Counted from the stretch's first letter, positions 27,165 to 36,051 are shown. The stretch: 64,000 nucleotides of DNA from UBA6168 sp964573725 (GCA_964573725.1 CAZNLJ010000004.1:1-64000); one strand, 5' to 3'. Numbers and translations are program-made. The notes: generated by a model from the letters alone, not told the origin.

Positions 27165-27764
27165 TCAAGGCCTGTCGAAGGTGATGCTCCACATCCCCCG
27201 TAACTGCCCCGGCCGGAAACCGACGGCTTTGTCTTCCGGGTAGAAGGTACGCACCATGGCATAATCCGCTTCCGGGATGTCTTCCCCGACGGTGCCATGG
27301 CATTGCAGGCAGCGGGGCATGGTCAGGATCGGGGCGGCGAAAGCGACCCGCCGTTCATCCAACCGGACCAGGACGGGAGAAAGGTCCTCGCCCTGTTCCT
27401 GTTGCCGCCGGTACCGTTCCAGCTGGCCGGCCTCCCAATCTACGGGGGCATTCGCCCGGTTTCGATAGGAAAGGCTGGTCCGGCGGATGGTGGCCCCATG
27501 CACGATGGAAAGGCTGTCCGTCAGCGGTAAAGCCGCCGTATGGCAATAATGGAGTGCCTCCGCCACCCCGCCCGTATCGAGGGCGGCCTGCAGGCGGCCG
27601 CTGAGCGCGGCGAAACTTTCGGCGGCAATCCGGCCGCCTTTTTCCATCAACTCCCGGGAAGTCTCCGCATCCAGGTTTTCCGGTGCGCCGGAACGGGAAC
27701 AACCCGCGGCAACGGCGATAACGGCCAGGACGACCGAAGCCAGGTAAAAGGCTGATGTACGCAT
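27165..27764 (-). CDS. DUF3365 c-type heme lipoprotein
   Basis: 199 residues from the ATG at 27764. A lipoprotein-type signal ends at Cys22 (AVAAGC). The Tll0287-like/DUF3365 domain follows with one c-heme site CLQCH near residue 150 and the typical LRGMWSITF end. It is a periplasmic sensor or electron-transfer protein; its partner is unknown. The position between a porin and a rhodanese lipoprotein suggests electron transfer during sulfur-compound oxidation (inference). Its 5' end lies 88 bp from the porin stop. Confidence 0.85.
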   Translation of the reverse strand: MRTSAFYLASVVLAVIAVAAGCSRSGAPENLDAETSRELMEKGGRIAAESFAALSGRLQAALDTGGVAEALHYCHTAALPLTDSLSIVHGATIRRTSLSYRNRANAPVDWEAGQLERYRRQQEQGEDLSPVLVRLDERRVAFAAPILTMPRCLQCHGTVGEDIPEADYAMVRTFYPEDKAVGFRPGQLRGMWSITFDRP

Positions 27765-27852
27765 GATATTTCGCTGTGTATGGCCACTTCCGCCGCCGGT
27801 CAAGGAAAATGTGTCCCTGGGTACCGCCGGCGAAGAGCGGGCAATTCCTTTG

Positions 27853-29190
27853 CTAAAAGACGGCATTCATACCCAATCCGATCCAATCGCCCCGACGAAT
27901 GGCGCCGACGCCGGATTGCGAGAAAAACATGTTCGCCTGGGAGCCGTCGCCGGCAGCGCCGGAAAGGCCTTCATGCCAGGTGTAATGCAGCAGGACCTTC
28001 ACTTTTCTTCCGTTGAGATACCAGTTGACCCCGGCATCATAGGTGGTCTCCTCCCCGTAGGCATCCTTGACCGCGGAGGCGTCCGCCTGACCCACCGCAT
28101 CCATGGCCCCCCGGAACTGCATGACCATGACTACCGGCTCCAGGGTGTGCTCCCCGAACAGCAGGTTCAGGCTGGCCCGGATATGCCCGGTCGCGGTCTT
28201 ACTGTTAAACGTCCTGGCGGTACCGCCGGTTGCATTTGGACGTTCGCTTTCCCGCGACATCCACATCCACTCGCCGTCCAGGTTGAAACGGCCCCAGTTC
28301 AACAACACCCCCGGACCGTAGACCGTGGAGGAACGGAACAAATCCGTTTCCCCCTGCCGGGCCGCGTTCCAGTCCAGGCTGACCCCTTTCCGGCGGCCGA
28401 ATTGGTTGATATCGTAGCTGATGCCGTATCCTTTCGGCATTTCCGGGTCCCCGACCGAAAGGGATAACCGCCCCGTCAGCAAAGGTGCATATGCATCACC
28501 TGCCGAGGCCCCCCCGTAGGCGGTGGTCACCGGGTTGAAAAGCCCCGTGTTGTATAGGAGTCGCAGCGGTCCCCTCCCGAGCTGTCCGCCCAGGTTGATG
28601 CCCATGGCCCGCCCCGGACCGGTACCCACCAGGTGGTTTCGGACATAATTCTGCGACATGGCCTTTTCAAAGGAAGTGGTCGTCCAGCCGGAAGTGATGC
28701 TCTCCCGTTGCACCTGCGGACGGAACCACCCGAAGGTCAGGTGCATCGCATCCGAACCCGACAGGCGGTATTGGAAAAAGGCATCCCAGATCCCGACAGT
28801 CGGGTCTGCCTTGTTGGGGCCGCCGACACCGCCCGACAGGATATCCCTGCCGATCTGGTCGTAGTGGAACACCACCGTGTATTTCAACCGGGACCAAGGC
28901 GTACCGGATACGATGAATCGGGCACGGCGGAGCAGGAGATTGAGCCGGTCGTCCACCGCTTCGTACCGACCGGTCGAGGCTTCGTACTTTTCCATGCCCG
29001 TCGTATACAAACCCCACACCTGGACCATGCTCCGGAAGGAAGGCCGGAATGTACGCTCCTCCTGCTGTATCTGCGGGGGGGACAGGCTGGATTCGGCCCC
29101 TGGAAAAGGCTGCCCTTGGGAAGACAGCGCCAAGGCGGAGAAGACCACCGGAAGGAAGGCGTTGCGGTATGTTGCGGAAGAGAACCTCAT
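27853..29190 (-). CDS. OprP-like outer-membrane porin
   Basis: 445 residues from the ATG at 29190 (an in-frame ATG at 29211 would overlap promoter sequence). A signal peptide ends near SSQGQ; the rest alternates short amphipathic strands and ends in aromatic Phe (GLGMNAVF), as outer-membrane barrels do. Segments such as DQIGRDILSGG and GWFRPQVQRESI resemble phosphate-selective porin O/P-family proteins, several of which pass small anions. First gene of the sulfur island and 39 bp downstream of a CRP-type site, so it may admit sulfite, thiosulfate or similar anions (inference). Confidence 0.8.
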   Translation of the reverse strand: MRFSSATYRNAFLPVVFSALALSSQGQPFPGAESSLSPPQIQQEERTFRPSFRSMVQVWGLYTTGMEKYEASTGRYEAVDDRLNLLLRRARFIVSGTPWSRLKYTVVFHYDQIGRDILSGGVGGPNKADPTVGIWDAFFQYRLSGSDAMHLTFGWFRPQVQRESITSGWTTTSFEKAMSQNYVRNHLVGTGPGRAMGINLGGQLGRGPLRLLYNTGLFNPVTTAYGGASAGDAYAPLLTGRLSLSVGDPEMPKGYGISYDINQFGRRKGVSLDWNAARQGETDLFRSSTVYGPGVLLNWGRFNLDGEWMWMSRESERPNATGGTARTFNSKTATGHIRASLNLLFGEHTLEPVVMVMQFRGAMDAVGQADASAVKDAYGEETTYDAGVNWYLNGRKVKVLLHYTWHEGLSGAAGDGSQANMFFSQSGVGAIRRGDWIGLGMNAVF

Positions 29191-29228
29191 GACGAAGGCA
29201 AATATGCGCAAGCGACGGAATTAGGTTT

Positions 29229-29242
29229 GTGATGCGCATCAC
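29229..29242. promoter_or_regulatory. CRP-type palindromic operator upstream of the porin gene
   Basis: GTGATGCGCATCAC is a perfect 14-bp palindrome. With flanking bases it reads TGTGA-N6-TCACG, close to the CRP consensus TGTGA-N6-TCACA. It sits 39 bp upstream of the porin start codon, at the head of the cluster that encodes a Crp/Fnr regulator, so class II type activation is plausible. Confidence 0.65.
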
Positions 29243-29304
29243 GCAGGACGGGTTTGGCCGGAAAAAGCGGGCCCGACCCAAGGAGCCTGATTCGAAGGCC
29301 ATTT

Positions 29305-29344
29305 CGGACAAGTGCCGGGCAAAGGATACAAAGGCACTTGTCCG
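29305..29344. other. Strong hairpin between efflux and porin operons
   Basis: CGGACAAGTGCC / GGCACTTGTCCG is a perfect 12-bp stem (29305-29316 with 29333-29344) with a 16-nt loop. No U-tract follows on either strand. It could be part of the 3' end of the efflux mRNA or a structured element in front of the CRP site. Confidence 0.5.
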
Positions 29345-29365
29345 GCGCCAGCTTAGGCCGAAGAC

Positions 29366-29386
29366 CGGCGGAAAACCTTTCCGCCG
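29366..29386 (-). terminator. Hairpin just after the efflux adaptor stop codon
   Basis: CGGCGGAAA-ACC-TTTCCGCCG forms a perfect 9-bp stem with a 3-nt loop, beginning 9 bp after the stop codon of the adaptor gene on the minus strand. The following T-run is weak, so it may work together with the hairpin at 29305-29344. Confidence 0.45.
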
Positions 29387-29394
29387 TCCCCGCC

Positions 29395-30573
29395 CTACTC
29401 CTCCAGCTCGATATCCGAACCGGCGGCGGACACATAATAGGCACCGCGCAGGACGATGTTATCGGACACCGGTACGTCCTCGAGCAGTTGCACGGCGATA
29501 AGTCCGTCCTTTTCCACACCCGGAGTAACCGCCACTTTCCGAAAATAGGTACCCGAGGCATCCACCTTTTCCCGAAGGAAGATGAAATGGGTATTCCCTT
29601 CCCGAACGACGGCACCGGCGGGCAGTGCGTGGGGGAGTGCCGCCCCGACATGGATTTGTCCGTTCATGAACGCACCGGTCACGAAAGCGGCGACAGGAAG
29701 CGCCGTCTTGTCGTCGAAGCGGGCATGGGCGACGAGCGTGCCGCTGGCGGGGTCCAGGACCTTGTCGACACTGTGGATGGTGGCGGCGTAGGACCGTTCC
29801 GGTTCGGCAGGAAAGGAGAGTCGGGCGGACAACCCTTCGCGGACCTGTGTAAGGTCTTTCTCGAAAAGGAGGAGGTCGGCATGTAGCCGCTGCAGGTCCG
29901 CCACTTCACAGACGGGGCTCCCCGGCTGTACGGCGGCCCCTTCGCTGGCATGGACCGCCAATACGACGCCGCTGACCGGGGCGAGCAAATCCAGTTGGCT
30001 GGTCAGTGCCGCCGGACCGATGCCATCCGGATCGATGCGGTATGCCCGCAGCCGGGCGGCCAGGGCAGCCTCCGTGGCCTCCGCCGCCCGAAGGTCGGCC
30101 TCGGCTTTCTGCAAGTGTTTGGCGGCGGTGGCATCCGCCGTCCGCAGCGACCGATAGCGCTCCCATTCCTGGCGCAGGAACACCAGTTCGCTCCGGACCG
30201 TAAGCAGCTCCTGCTGCCAGTCCAGGAGCGCCGGCCAGTGAATGGAAGCCAATACCTGGCCCTTGGTGACCCGGGCGTTCCGGGAAACCGAAAGCCGGCC
30301 GACCACCCCGTCCGTGTAAGCGGAAACCAGGAAACGGTCTTCCGGATGCAAAGCCAGGCGGGCGGTCACCGGCAGGGATTCAAGCCGGCCGTTCTCCCGG
30401 AATCCGCCGTAACCCAGTTCGGCTTGCGCCACCTGGGCCGGCCGCAGGTGGATGATCCCTTCCTCCGCAGCAGGTACGGGGACATGTTCCGGTTCGACGG
30501 GACGGGTCTGCGACGCTTCCTCGCCACAGGCGGTGAACAAGCAGGCCGACAAAATGAAAAACGCAGCTCTCAT
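29395..30573 (-). CDS. RND efflux periplasmic adaptor (membrane fusion protein)
   Basis: 392 residues from the ATG at 30573: lipoprotein signal ending at Cys16 (LFTAC), a beta-barrel/lipoyl region (AYTDGVVGRLSVSRNARVTKGQVL), a long alpha-hairpin (about 110-180), the second lipoyl half (APVSGVVLAVHASEGAAVQPGS) and the membrane-proximal domain. This is a CusB/CzcB-type adaptor linking the inner-membrane pump to the TolC channel. It lacks an obvious N-terminal Met- or His-rich metal site. It is separated from the TolC gene by 241 bp containing a large inverted repeat. Confidence 0.9.
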   Translation of the reverse strand: MRAAFFILSACLFTACGEEASQTRPVEPEHVPVPAAEEGIIHLRPAQVAQAELGYGGFRENGRLESLPVTARLALHPEDRFLVSAYTDGVVGRLSVSRNARVTKGQVLASIHWPALLDWQQELLTVRSELVFLRQEWERYRSLRTADATAAKHLQKAEADLRAAEATEAALAARLRAYRIDPDGIGPAALTSQLDLLAPVSGVVLAVHASEGAAVQPGSPVCEVADLQRLHADLLLFEKDLTQVREGLSARLSFPAEPERSYAATIHSVDKVLDPASGTLVAHARFDDKTALPVAAFVTGAFMNGQIHVGAALPHALPAGAVVREGNTHFIFLREKVDASGTYFRKVAVTPGVEKDGLIAVQLLEDVPVSDNIVLRGAYYVSAAGSDIELEE

Positions 30574-30590
30574 GATGAAACATTGATGTT

Positions 30591-30719
30591 GAGCCTGTCT
30601 CAAAGGACCTCAGGCGATGCATGTCGCCAAAAAAATCCGGACCACATGCCGGTTTTCCAGCCATGCCGTCCTTTTATCGTTCCGGTGCCGATGCGGCGGA
30701 ACACCTTTGAGACATCCTC
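30591..30719. repeat. 129-bp segment bounded by inverted repeats (MITE-like)
   Basis: GAGCCTGTCTCAAAGG at 30591-30606 and CCTTTGAGACATCCTC at 30704-30719 are inverted copies matching at 14 of 16 positions, including 11 perfect (TGTCTCAAAGG). The segment sits in the only long gap of the efflux operon. Terminal repeats of this type resemble small insertion elements, but no target-site duplication was seen, so a long-range RNA hairpin is an alternative. The rest of the gap up to 30814 holds no gene. Confidence 0.4.
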
Positions 30720-30814
30720 GAGGTGAATGAAAAAAAATCACGTACCGTCTCTTTGGGGAGGCGGCACGGCGGCACGGCGACCGACCTTTCCGAACACCGT
30801 CATGCCGCCCTACC

Positions 30815-32008
30815 TTACTGGCCGGTCAGGGCCTCCATCGCAATGATGGTCTGGTTCAGGCCGAGCAGGTCTTCCAAGTGGCCTGTTTCTATGTCGGCGG
30901 CCTGCTCCTGCAGCAGGATGAAATCGCTGAAGCTGATTTCCCCCCCCAGGAAGTTGGCTTCCCCTTCCCGGAGGAGGGCCGCCGCCAGCTGTTTGCCTTC
31001 CCGGGCATAGTAATCGAGCATCAACTGGTATTTTTCCTGCTCGTGCAGGAGATGGCCCCAGGCGGTCTGCTGCTCGAGCAATACCTGTCGGTAGGCGGCC
31101 TGGGATTGGGCCAGGTCCGTCCGGGCGGCTTCCAGTTGGGCAGACAAAGGTTTCCGGACCAAAGGGAGGTTCATGCCCAGCTGCCAGCCCGGATAAACGG
31201 CGCCGTTCGCCAGGTATTGTCCGAAGACACCGACCGAGAAGGTCGGGGCGAATTCCGCCGCCACCAGGTCGCTTTGGGACCGTGCGACGGCCACCGCCGC
31301 CTCGCTGTACCGGGCCCTTGCGGCCGTCCGCAGAAGCGTACTGTCCGCCAGCGCGAAGCCCCCCTCGTACAAGGGCCTGACAATCGGCTCCACCGGTTCC
31401 TCCGATCCCAACAACTGCTGCAGGACGACCCGGTCGAATTCGATTTCATGCCGGATCGTCCGTACGTTCAGACCCATCCGGGTCGATTTGTCGGCGATGG
31501 CCAGCTTTTCCGCCGCCGAGATATCCCCTGCCTGGTAACGGGTTTCCGCGCCCGCTCCCAAGCGTCGGTACAAGCTGTCCAATTGTTGGTACAGGACCAG
31601 TTTCCCTTCCAGGTAACTCAGGTGATGGAAGATTTCCCGCACCTGCCGCGTGATTTCCTGCGCCGTCATCGCCTGTTGCGCCAAGGCCTGCTCCCGCAGG
31701 CGGCCGTGGAGGTCGCGCACGGCGCGGGCGGACCGCAGGGACGGGAACGATTGCTGGACCCCAAGGCTGCTGGTTCCGAACAAACCGAGGTCCGGGTCGG
31801 CCGCCACGTTGTGGAATACCTGGGCCGGCGACCAAGGCGTGGGGGCTTTCCGCAGCACCTCCTGCCGCCGGACCGCCAGGTCGGCCACCGCCATGGCGGG
31901 ATGATGGCGCAAAGCCAGCTCCACGGCCTCCTGCTCGGTCAGGCGAAGCTGGGCCCGTAAGCCGCCCGCTCCTGCCAACAGGAGCCATAAAATAGGTATG
32001 TATCTCAT
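30815..32008 (-). CDS. TolC-family outer-membrane efflux channel
   Basis: 397 residues from the ATG at 32008: a signal peptide (about 1-20, ending LRAQ), then two repeats of long alpha-helical hairpins with the usual LTEQEAVELALRHHPAM start. It would form the outer-membrane exit duct of the metal efflux pump. It starts 10 bp after the pump gene stop, in the same operon. Confidence 0.9.
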   Translation of the reverse strand: MRYIPILWLLLAGAGGLRAQLRLTEQEAVELALRHHPAMAVADLAVRRQEVLRKAPTPWSPAQVFHNVAADPDLGLFGTSSLGVQQSFPSLRSARAVRDLHGRLREQALAQQAMTAQEITRQVREIFHHLSYLEGKLVLYQQLDSLYRRLGAGAETRYQAGDISAAEKLAIADKSTRMGLNVRTIRHEIEFDRVVLQQLLGSEEPVEPIVRPLYEGGFALADSTLLRTAARARYSEAAVAVARSQSDLVAAEFAPTFSVGVFGQYLANGAVYPGWQLGMNLPLVRKPLSAQLEAARTDLAQSQAAYRQVLLEQQTAWGHLLHEQEKYQLMLDYYAREGKQLAAALLREGEANFLGGEISFSDFILLQEQAADIETGHLEDLLGLNQTIIAMEALTGQ

Positions 32009-32018
32009 ATCTTTTGAT

Positions 32019-35000
32019 TTAGGCATGTTCACCATCCGTGTCCACGGATGGTTTGTAGGTCGTCCTTCCCTTGAATACCAATGCGTACAATACCGGCAAC
32101 ACCACCAAGGTCAACAGGGTGGAGGTGACCAGCCCACCGATGACCACGGTCGCCAGCGGACGCTGCACCTCCGCACCGGCCCCCTGCGAGACCGCCATCG
32201 GCAGGAAACCCAACGACGCCACCGCCGCCGTCATCAGTACCGGCCGCAACCGGGTGAGGGCACCCCGGATAATCCGCTCGTGCAGGTTGTCCATCCCCGA
32301 CCGCTCCAATTCGTTGAAGTAGGAGATCAGCACGATTCCGTTGAGTACCGCCACTCCGAACAGCGCAATGAAGCCCACCCCGGCCGAAATGCTGAAAGGC
32401 ATCTCCCGCCACATCAGCGCGAAGACCCCGCCGATCGCCGCCATCGGAATGGCCGTGAAAATCAGCAGGCTCTCCTTCACCGATTGGAAATTGACATACA
32501 GCAACAGGAAAATCAACACCAAGGCCGCCGGAACGGCTATCGACAGCCGGGCCTTCGCCGCCTGCAGATTTTCGAACTGGCCGCCGAATACATAATAATA
32601 CCCGGCCGGCAAGCGCAGGCCGCCCTGCAGGGCGGCCTGCATCTCCTCGATGGCACGCTCCACATCGCGCCCCCGGACATTCGCACCGACGACAATCCTG
32701 CGCCGGCCGTCATCCCGGCTGATCTGCGCAGCACCGTTGACGAAATCCACCGTGGCCAGTTCCGACAAGGGGACCAGGATGCCGGCGGCCGTACGCACCG
32801 GCAACCGGCGGATATGACCGATGTCGTTGCGGTAAGCCGCATCCAAACGGACCACCAGGTCGAAACGGCGCTCATCCTCGAATACCGCACCGGCCACCTC
32901 CCCGGCAAAAGCCGCCCGGACCACCTGGTTCACGTCCCGGATGTGCAACCCGTGCCGCGCAATCTTACCGTAGTCGTACCGGATGGCAATCTGCGGCAAG
33001 CCCTCGACCTGCTCCACCTTGATGTCCACCAGCCCCGGAACAGTCCGCAGCAACCGTTCCACCCGCTGCCCGCTGGCGACAAGGCTGTCCAGGTTGTCCC
33101 CGAATACCTTGACGGCCACGTCGCTCCGGACCCCCGTCATCATCTCGTCGAACCGCATCTTGATGGGCTGGGTGAATTCGAACGCCATCCCGGGCACCTC
33201 GTATACCTTCTCCTCCAACAGGGAAACCAACTCCTCCTTTGTCCGCGCTTTCGTCCACGCTTCCTTCGGCTTCAACAGGATGATGTTGTCGGCCGTCTCC
33301 GGCGCCATCGGATCGGTCGGAATCTCCGCCGTCCCGATCTTGGAGATGACCTGCTCGACCTCGTCGGGAAAGTTATCCATGATCAACTGCTGGACCAAGC
33401 GATGGCTTTCGATCGTTTGGGTCAGGGAAGTCCCGGGCCGACAGAACCCGTGCATCATGATGTCCCCCTCGTCCAGGGTAGGAATGAACTCCCCACCCAT
33501 CCGCAGGAACGAGAATACCGAAAAGACCAGTCCGGCGAAAGCCGTCAACAGGACAACCGACTTGTTGCGGAGTGCAAAATGAAGCGTGGGCAGGTACAGG
33601 TGCTGGACGGCACCGATGATCCGGTCGGATAGCCCCCGCTCCGCCCGCAGGTTCCGCCCCAGGAACGCCGCACTCAGGGCCGGCACGTAGGTCATCGACA
33701 GGACCAACGCCCCCAACAACGCAAAACTGACCGTCTCGGCCATCGGCTTGAACATCTTGCCCTCTATTCCGGACAAGGACAAGATCGGCAGGTATACGAT
33801 CAGGATGATGATGACGCCGAACACACTCGACCGCATGATCTGGGAAGCGGCCCGGCCGACGGACCGGTCCATCTCCGCTTTCGACAAGCGCAAGGGCGGG
33901 GGAAGCCCTCCCCGGTCGTGCGGCTGTTGGTACAAGCGGACGTGCAGGAAGTGCAGGGTCGCCTCTACGATGATGACGGCCCCGTCGACCACCAGCCCGA
34001 AGTCGACGGCACCCAGGGACATCAGGTTCGCACTGACACCGAACAGGTTCATCATCCCGACGGCGAAGAGCATGGACAACGGGATGACGGAAGCGATCAC
34101 CAACCCGGCCCGGAAATTACCCACCAGCAGGACCAGGATGAAAATGACGATCAACGCACCCTCCACCAGGTTGTCGCGCACCGTACGGATGGTCCGGTCG
34201 ACCAGCTTCTCCCGGTCCAGGAAAGTGGTGATTCGAATCCCTTCCGGTAAGGATGGTTCGATCTGTGCCAGCCGCTCCTTGACGTTGGCAATGACCCGGG
34301 CGGCGTTCTCCCCCTTGAGCATCATGACGATACCGAGGACGATTTCCCCTTTCCCGTTGTGACTGACCGCCCCGTACCGCAAGGCGCCGCCCAGACGGAC
34401 CTCCGCGATGTCCCCGACCAGTATCGGCCGGCCTTCGACGGTCCGTACCACGATCCGCCGGATATCCTCCATGGAAGCGACCAAGCCCTCGGTCCGAATG
34501 AAATAGGCATCGCTGTTCTTTTCGATGTAGGCACCACCGGTGTTCTGGTTGGCGTTCTCCAGGGCGGCAAAGACCTCGGCGATGTCCATCCCCAGGGCAT
34601 GAAGCCGGGCGGGAGCCAATGCCACCTCGTATTGCCGGAGATAACCGCCGAAGGAGTTGACTTCCACCACCCCGGGGGTACCGGCCAGCTGCCTCCGGAC
34701 AATCCAGTCCTGGATGGTCCTCAGCTCCATGGCGGTATACCGGTCCTCGTACCCCGGCATCGGTTCGATGCGGTAATGCAGGATCTCCCCCAGGCCGGTG
34801 GATATCGGCGCCAGTTCGGGCGTGCCGAACCCGGATGGTATTTGTTCGGCGGCTTCCTTGAGTTTTTCGTTCAACAACTGCCTAATCAGGAACTTGTCGA
34901 TTTGCTCCTCGAATACGACCGTGACGACGCTCAGACCGAATCGGCTGATACTCCGCAGTTCCACCACCCCGGGAATGGAGCGGACCGCCCGCTCGATGGG

Positions 35001-35201
35001 ATAGGTGACGAACTGCTCCACCTCCTGGGTGGCCAGCGTCGGACAAACCGTCAGCACCTGCGCCTGGTTGTTGGTGATGTCCGGAATGGCATCGATGTTC
35101 AGCCGGGTGAAGGACCAGGCTCCCCAGACCACCAACGCGGCGGTACCCAGGAACACCATGAATTTATGACGGATGGAAGCGTGGATGATTTTTTCCAACA
35201 T
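32019..35201 (-). CDS. Heavy-metal RND efflux pump (CzcA/CusA family)
   Basis: Inner-membrane proton-driven pump of 1060 residues, the normal length. Twelve membrane helices in the RND layout with two large periplasmic domains. Family signatures are IDAIPDITNNQAQV (near 36-49) in the first periplasmic loop, the TM4 motif AVDFGLVVDGAVIIVE (near 395-410) with the acidic proton-relay residues of HME-RND pumps, and FIPTLDEGDIM. Whether it exports Co/Zn/Cd or Cu/Ag cannot be told from the sequence by eye. The operon order is small His-rich protein, pump, TolC, adaptor. Confidence 0.95.
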   Translation of the reverse strand: MLEKIIHASIRHKFMVFLGTAALVVWGAWSFTRLNIDAIPDITNNQAQVLTVCPTLATQEVEQFVTYPIERAVRSIPGVVELRSISRFGLSVVTVVFEEQIDKFLIRQLLNEKLKEAAEQIPSGFGTPELAPISTGLGEILHYRIEPMPGYEDRYTAMELRTIQDWIVRRQLAGTPGVVEVNSFGGYLRQYEVALAPARLHALGMDIAEVFAALENANQNTGGAYIEKNSDAYFIRTEGLVASMEDIRRIVVRTVEGRPILVGDIAEVRLGGALRYGAVSHNGKGEIVLGIVMMLKGENAARVIANVKERLAQIEPSLPEGIRITTFLDREKLVDRTIRTVRDNLVEGALIVIFILVLLVGNFRAGLVIASVIPLSMLFAVGMMNLFGVSANLMSLGAVDFGLVVDGAVIIVEATLHFLHVRLYQQPHDRGGLPPPLRLSKAEMDRSVGRAASQIMRSSVFGVIIILIVYLPILSLSGIEGKMFKPMAETVSFALLGALVLSMTYVPALSAAFLGRNLRAERGLSDRIIGAVQHLYLPTLHFALRNKSVVLLTAFAGLVFSVFSFLRMGGEFIPTLDEGDIMMHGFCRPGTSLTQTIESHRLVQQLIMDNFPDEVEQVISKIGTAEIPTDPMAPETADNIILLKPKEAWTKARTKEELVSLLEEKVYEVPGMAFEFTQPIKMRFDEMMTGVRSDVAVKVFGDNLDSLVASGQRVERLLRTVPGLVDIKVEQVEGLPQIAIRYDYGKIARHGLHIRDVNQVVRAAFAGEVAGAVFEDERRFDLVVRLDAAYRNDIGHIRRLPVRTAAGILVPLSELATVDFVNGAAQISRDDGRRRIVVGANVRGRDVERAIEEMQAALQGGLRLPAGYYYVFGGQFENLQAAKARLSIAVPAALVLIFLLLYVNFQSVKESLLIFTAIPMAAIGGVFALMWREMPFSISAGVGFIALFGVAVLNGIVLISYFNELERSGMDNLHERIIRGALTRLRPVLMTAAVASLGFLPMAVSQGAGAEVQRPLATVVIGGLVTSTLLTLVVLPVLYALVFKGRTTYKPSVDTDGEHA

Positions 35202-35336
35202 GACGGAATGCTACTTGTAAGTATGGGAAAATGGCGACGGTAAGGCCGGCAGGCGACGCACGGGCATACACGCTCCGTACCGTTCACCGGATACCGTGCG
35301 AAAAAAAAACGGCTGCCGAAAAGACAGGGGATGGAA

Positions 35337-35729
35337 TCAGGCGCGTGGCGGTTGCCAGATCCGGAACGGACCATGGAAAGGCAGGGAGGTCCGCGGGGCG
35401 GACAGGCGTCTGGCCGGCAGAAGTTCGAACGACCAGCCCGGAAGCATAGGCTCCGGAACCACCGCCGGCTGGATGGGAAGGGGCTGAAGGTCGCCGTTTT
35501 GTTTCAGCGGGAGGCGGGAATGGTCGTGTTCCCCCTGGTGGTCCTTGAAACGGTCGCCGTAATGCAGCCGGAGGAAATCCCGGACGGAAAGGGAAGGATG
35601 CTGGCGCAGGTGCTGCTGGTAATGCGATGCCAACACCGGCAGCGAACCGAGGAAAACCTTGGCTTCGACCGGAAGGCAAGCTCCCCACAGGAAGAGGAGC
35701 AGCAATGTCCTGGCAACGTTCCTACGCAT
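35337..35729 (-). CDS. Small secreted His-rich protein heading the efflux operon
   Basis: 130 residues: a signal peptide (about 1-22, LLLLFLWGACLPVEA) and a mature part with many His and acidic residues, notably HYGDRFKDHQGEHDHS. Proteins with this segment are seen at the head of CusA-type operons in Bacteroidota; the function is unknown. Metal binding in the periplasm is a reasonable inference. It precedes the pump gene by 135 bp. A TATCTTTG box lies only 4 bp upstream of the ATG, implying a leaderless or nearly leaderless mRNA. Confidence 0.78.
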   Translation of the reverse strand: MRRNVARTLLLLFLWGACLPVEAKVFLGSLPVLASHYQQHLRQHPSLSVRDFLRLHYGDRFKDHQGEHDHSRLPLKQNGDLQPLPIQPAVVPEPMLPGWSFELLPARRLSAPRTSLPFHGPFRIWQPPRA

Positions 35730-35733
35730 CCGA

Positions 35734-35741
35734 CAAAGATA
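35734..35741 (-). promoter_or_regulatory. -7 box of the efflux operon
   Basis: Minus-strand TATCTTTG ends 4 bp before the ATG of the His-rich protein. Transcription would begin at or next to the start codon. Confidence 0.45.
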
Positions 35742-35893
35742 AACAAAGCCATCCTTTCCGGCAACTGTTGCGACCCGGCGGATCCGGAATTTCGGCCCGG
35801 CAATCGGAACCGACCGGACCCCTTCCGGGCTTTCCGGGGAATAAATGTACGGAGGGGAACGGTCCGGATGCTATAAATGTGACCGTATGAAAC

Positions 35894-35901
35894 TAACTTT
35901 G
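35894..35901 (+). promoter_or_regulatory. -7 box of the DEAD-box helicase gene
   Basis: TAACTTTG matches TAnnTTTG in the 479-bp divergent gap 35730-36208. It implies a leader of about 300 nt before the helicase ATG, which is long for this genome. Confidence 0.5.
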
Positions 35902-35908
35902 CGCGGAA

Positions 35909-35998
35909 ATGGTTGAAAGACCGGACAGCCTCGGTAAAAAGTGCGGACAACACCGCCGTACCGCCGCTGCCCGTGTCATCCTCACCCGAACCGTTTGA
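35909..35998 (+). CDS. Possible 29-residue leader ORF of the helicase mRNA
   Basis: An ATG 7 bp after the TAACTTTG box opens a 29-codon frame ending in TGA. The peptide starts MVERPDSLGKK and is rich in Arg. If transcription starts near 35908 the ORF would be leaderless. No homology is recognised; it may be chance. Confidence 0.2.
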   Translation: MVERPDSLGKKCGQHRRTAAARVILTRTV

Positions 35999-36051
35999 AC
36001 AGGTTTAGACGGGGTTTGAAAAGGAGAAGTGCCGGAAGGCGACATCACATC

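Noticed and set aside
27154..27169. Second possible CRP half-site TGTGA-N6-TCA between DUF3365 and rhodanese genes
   Set aside because: Only one half matches, the other half is the DUF3365 stop codon region, and the spacing to a promoter makes no sense inside an operon.
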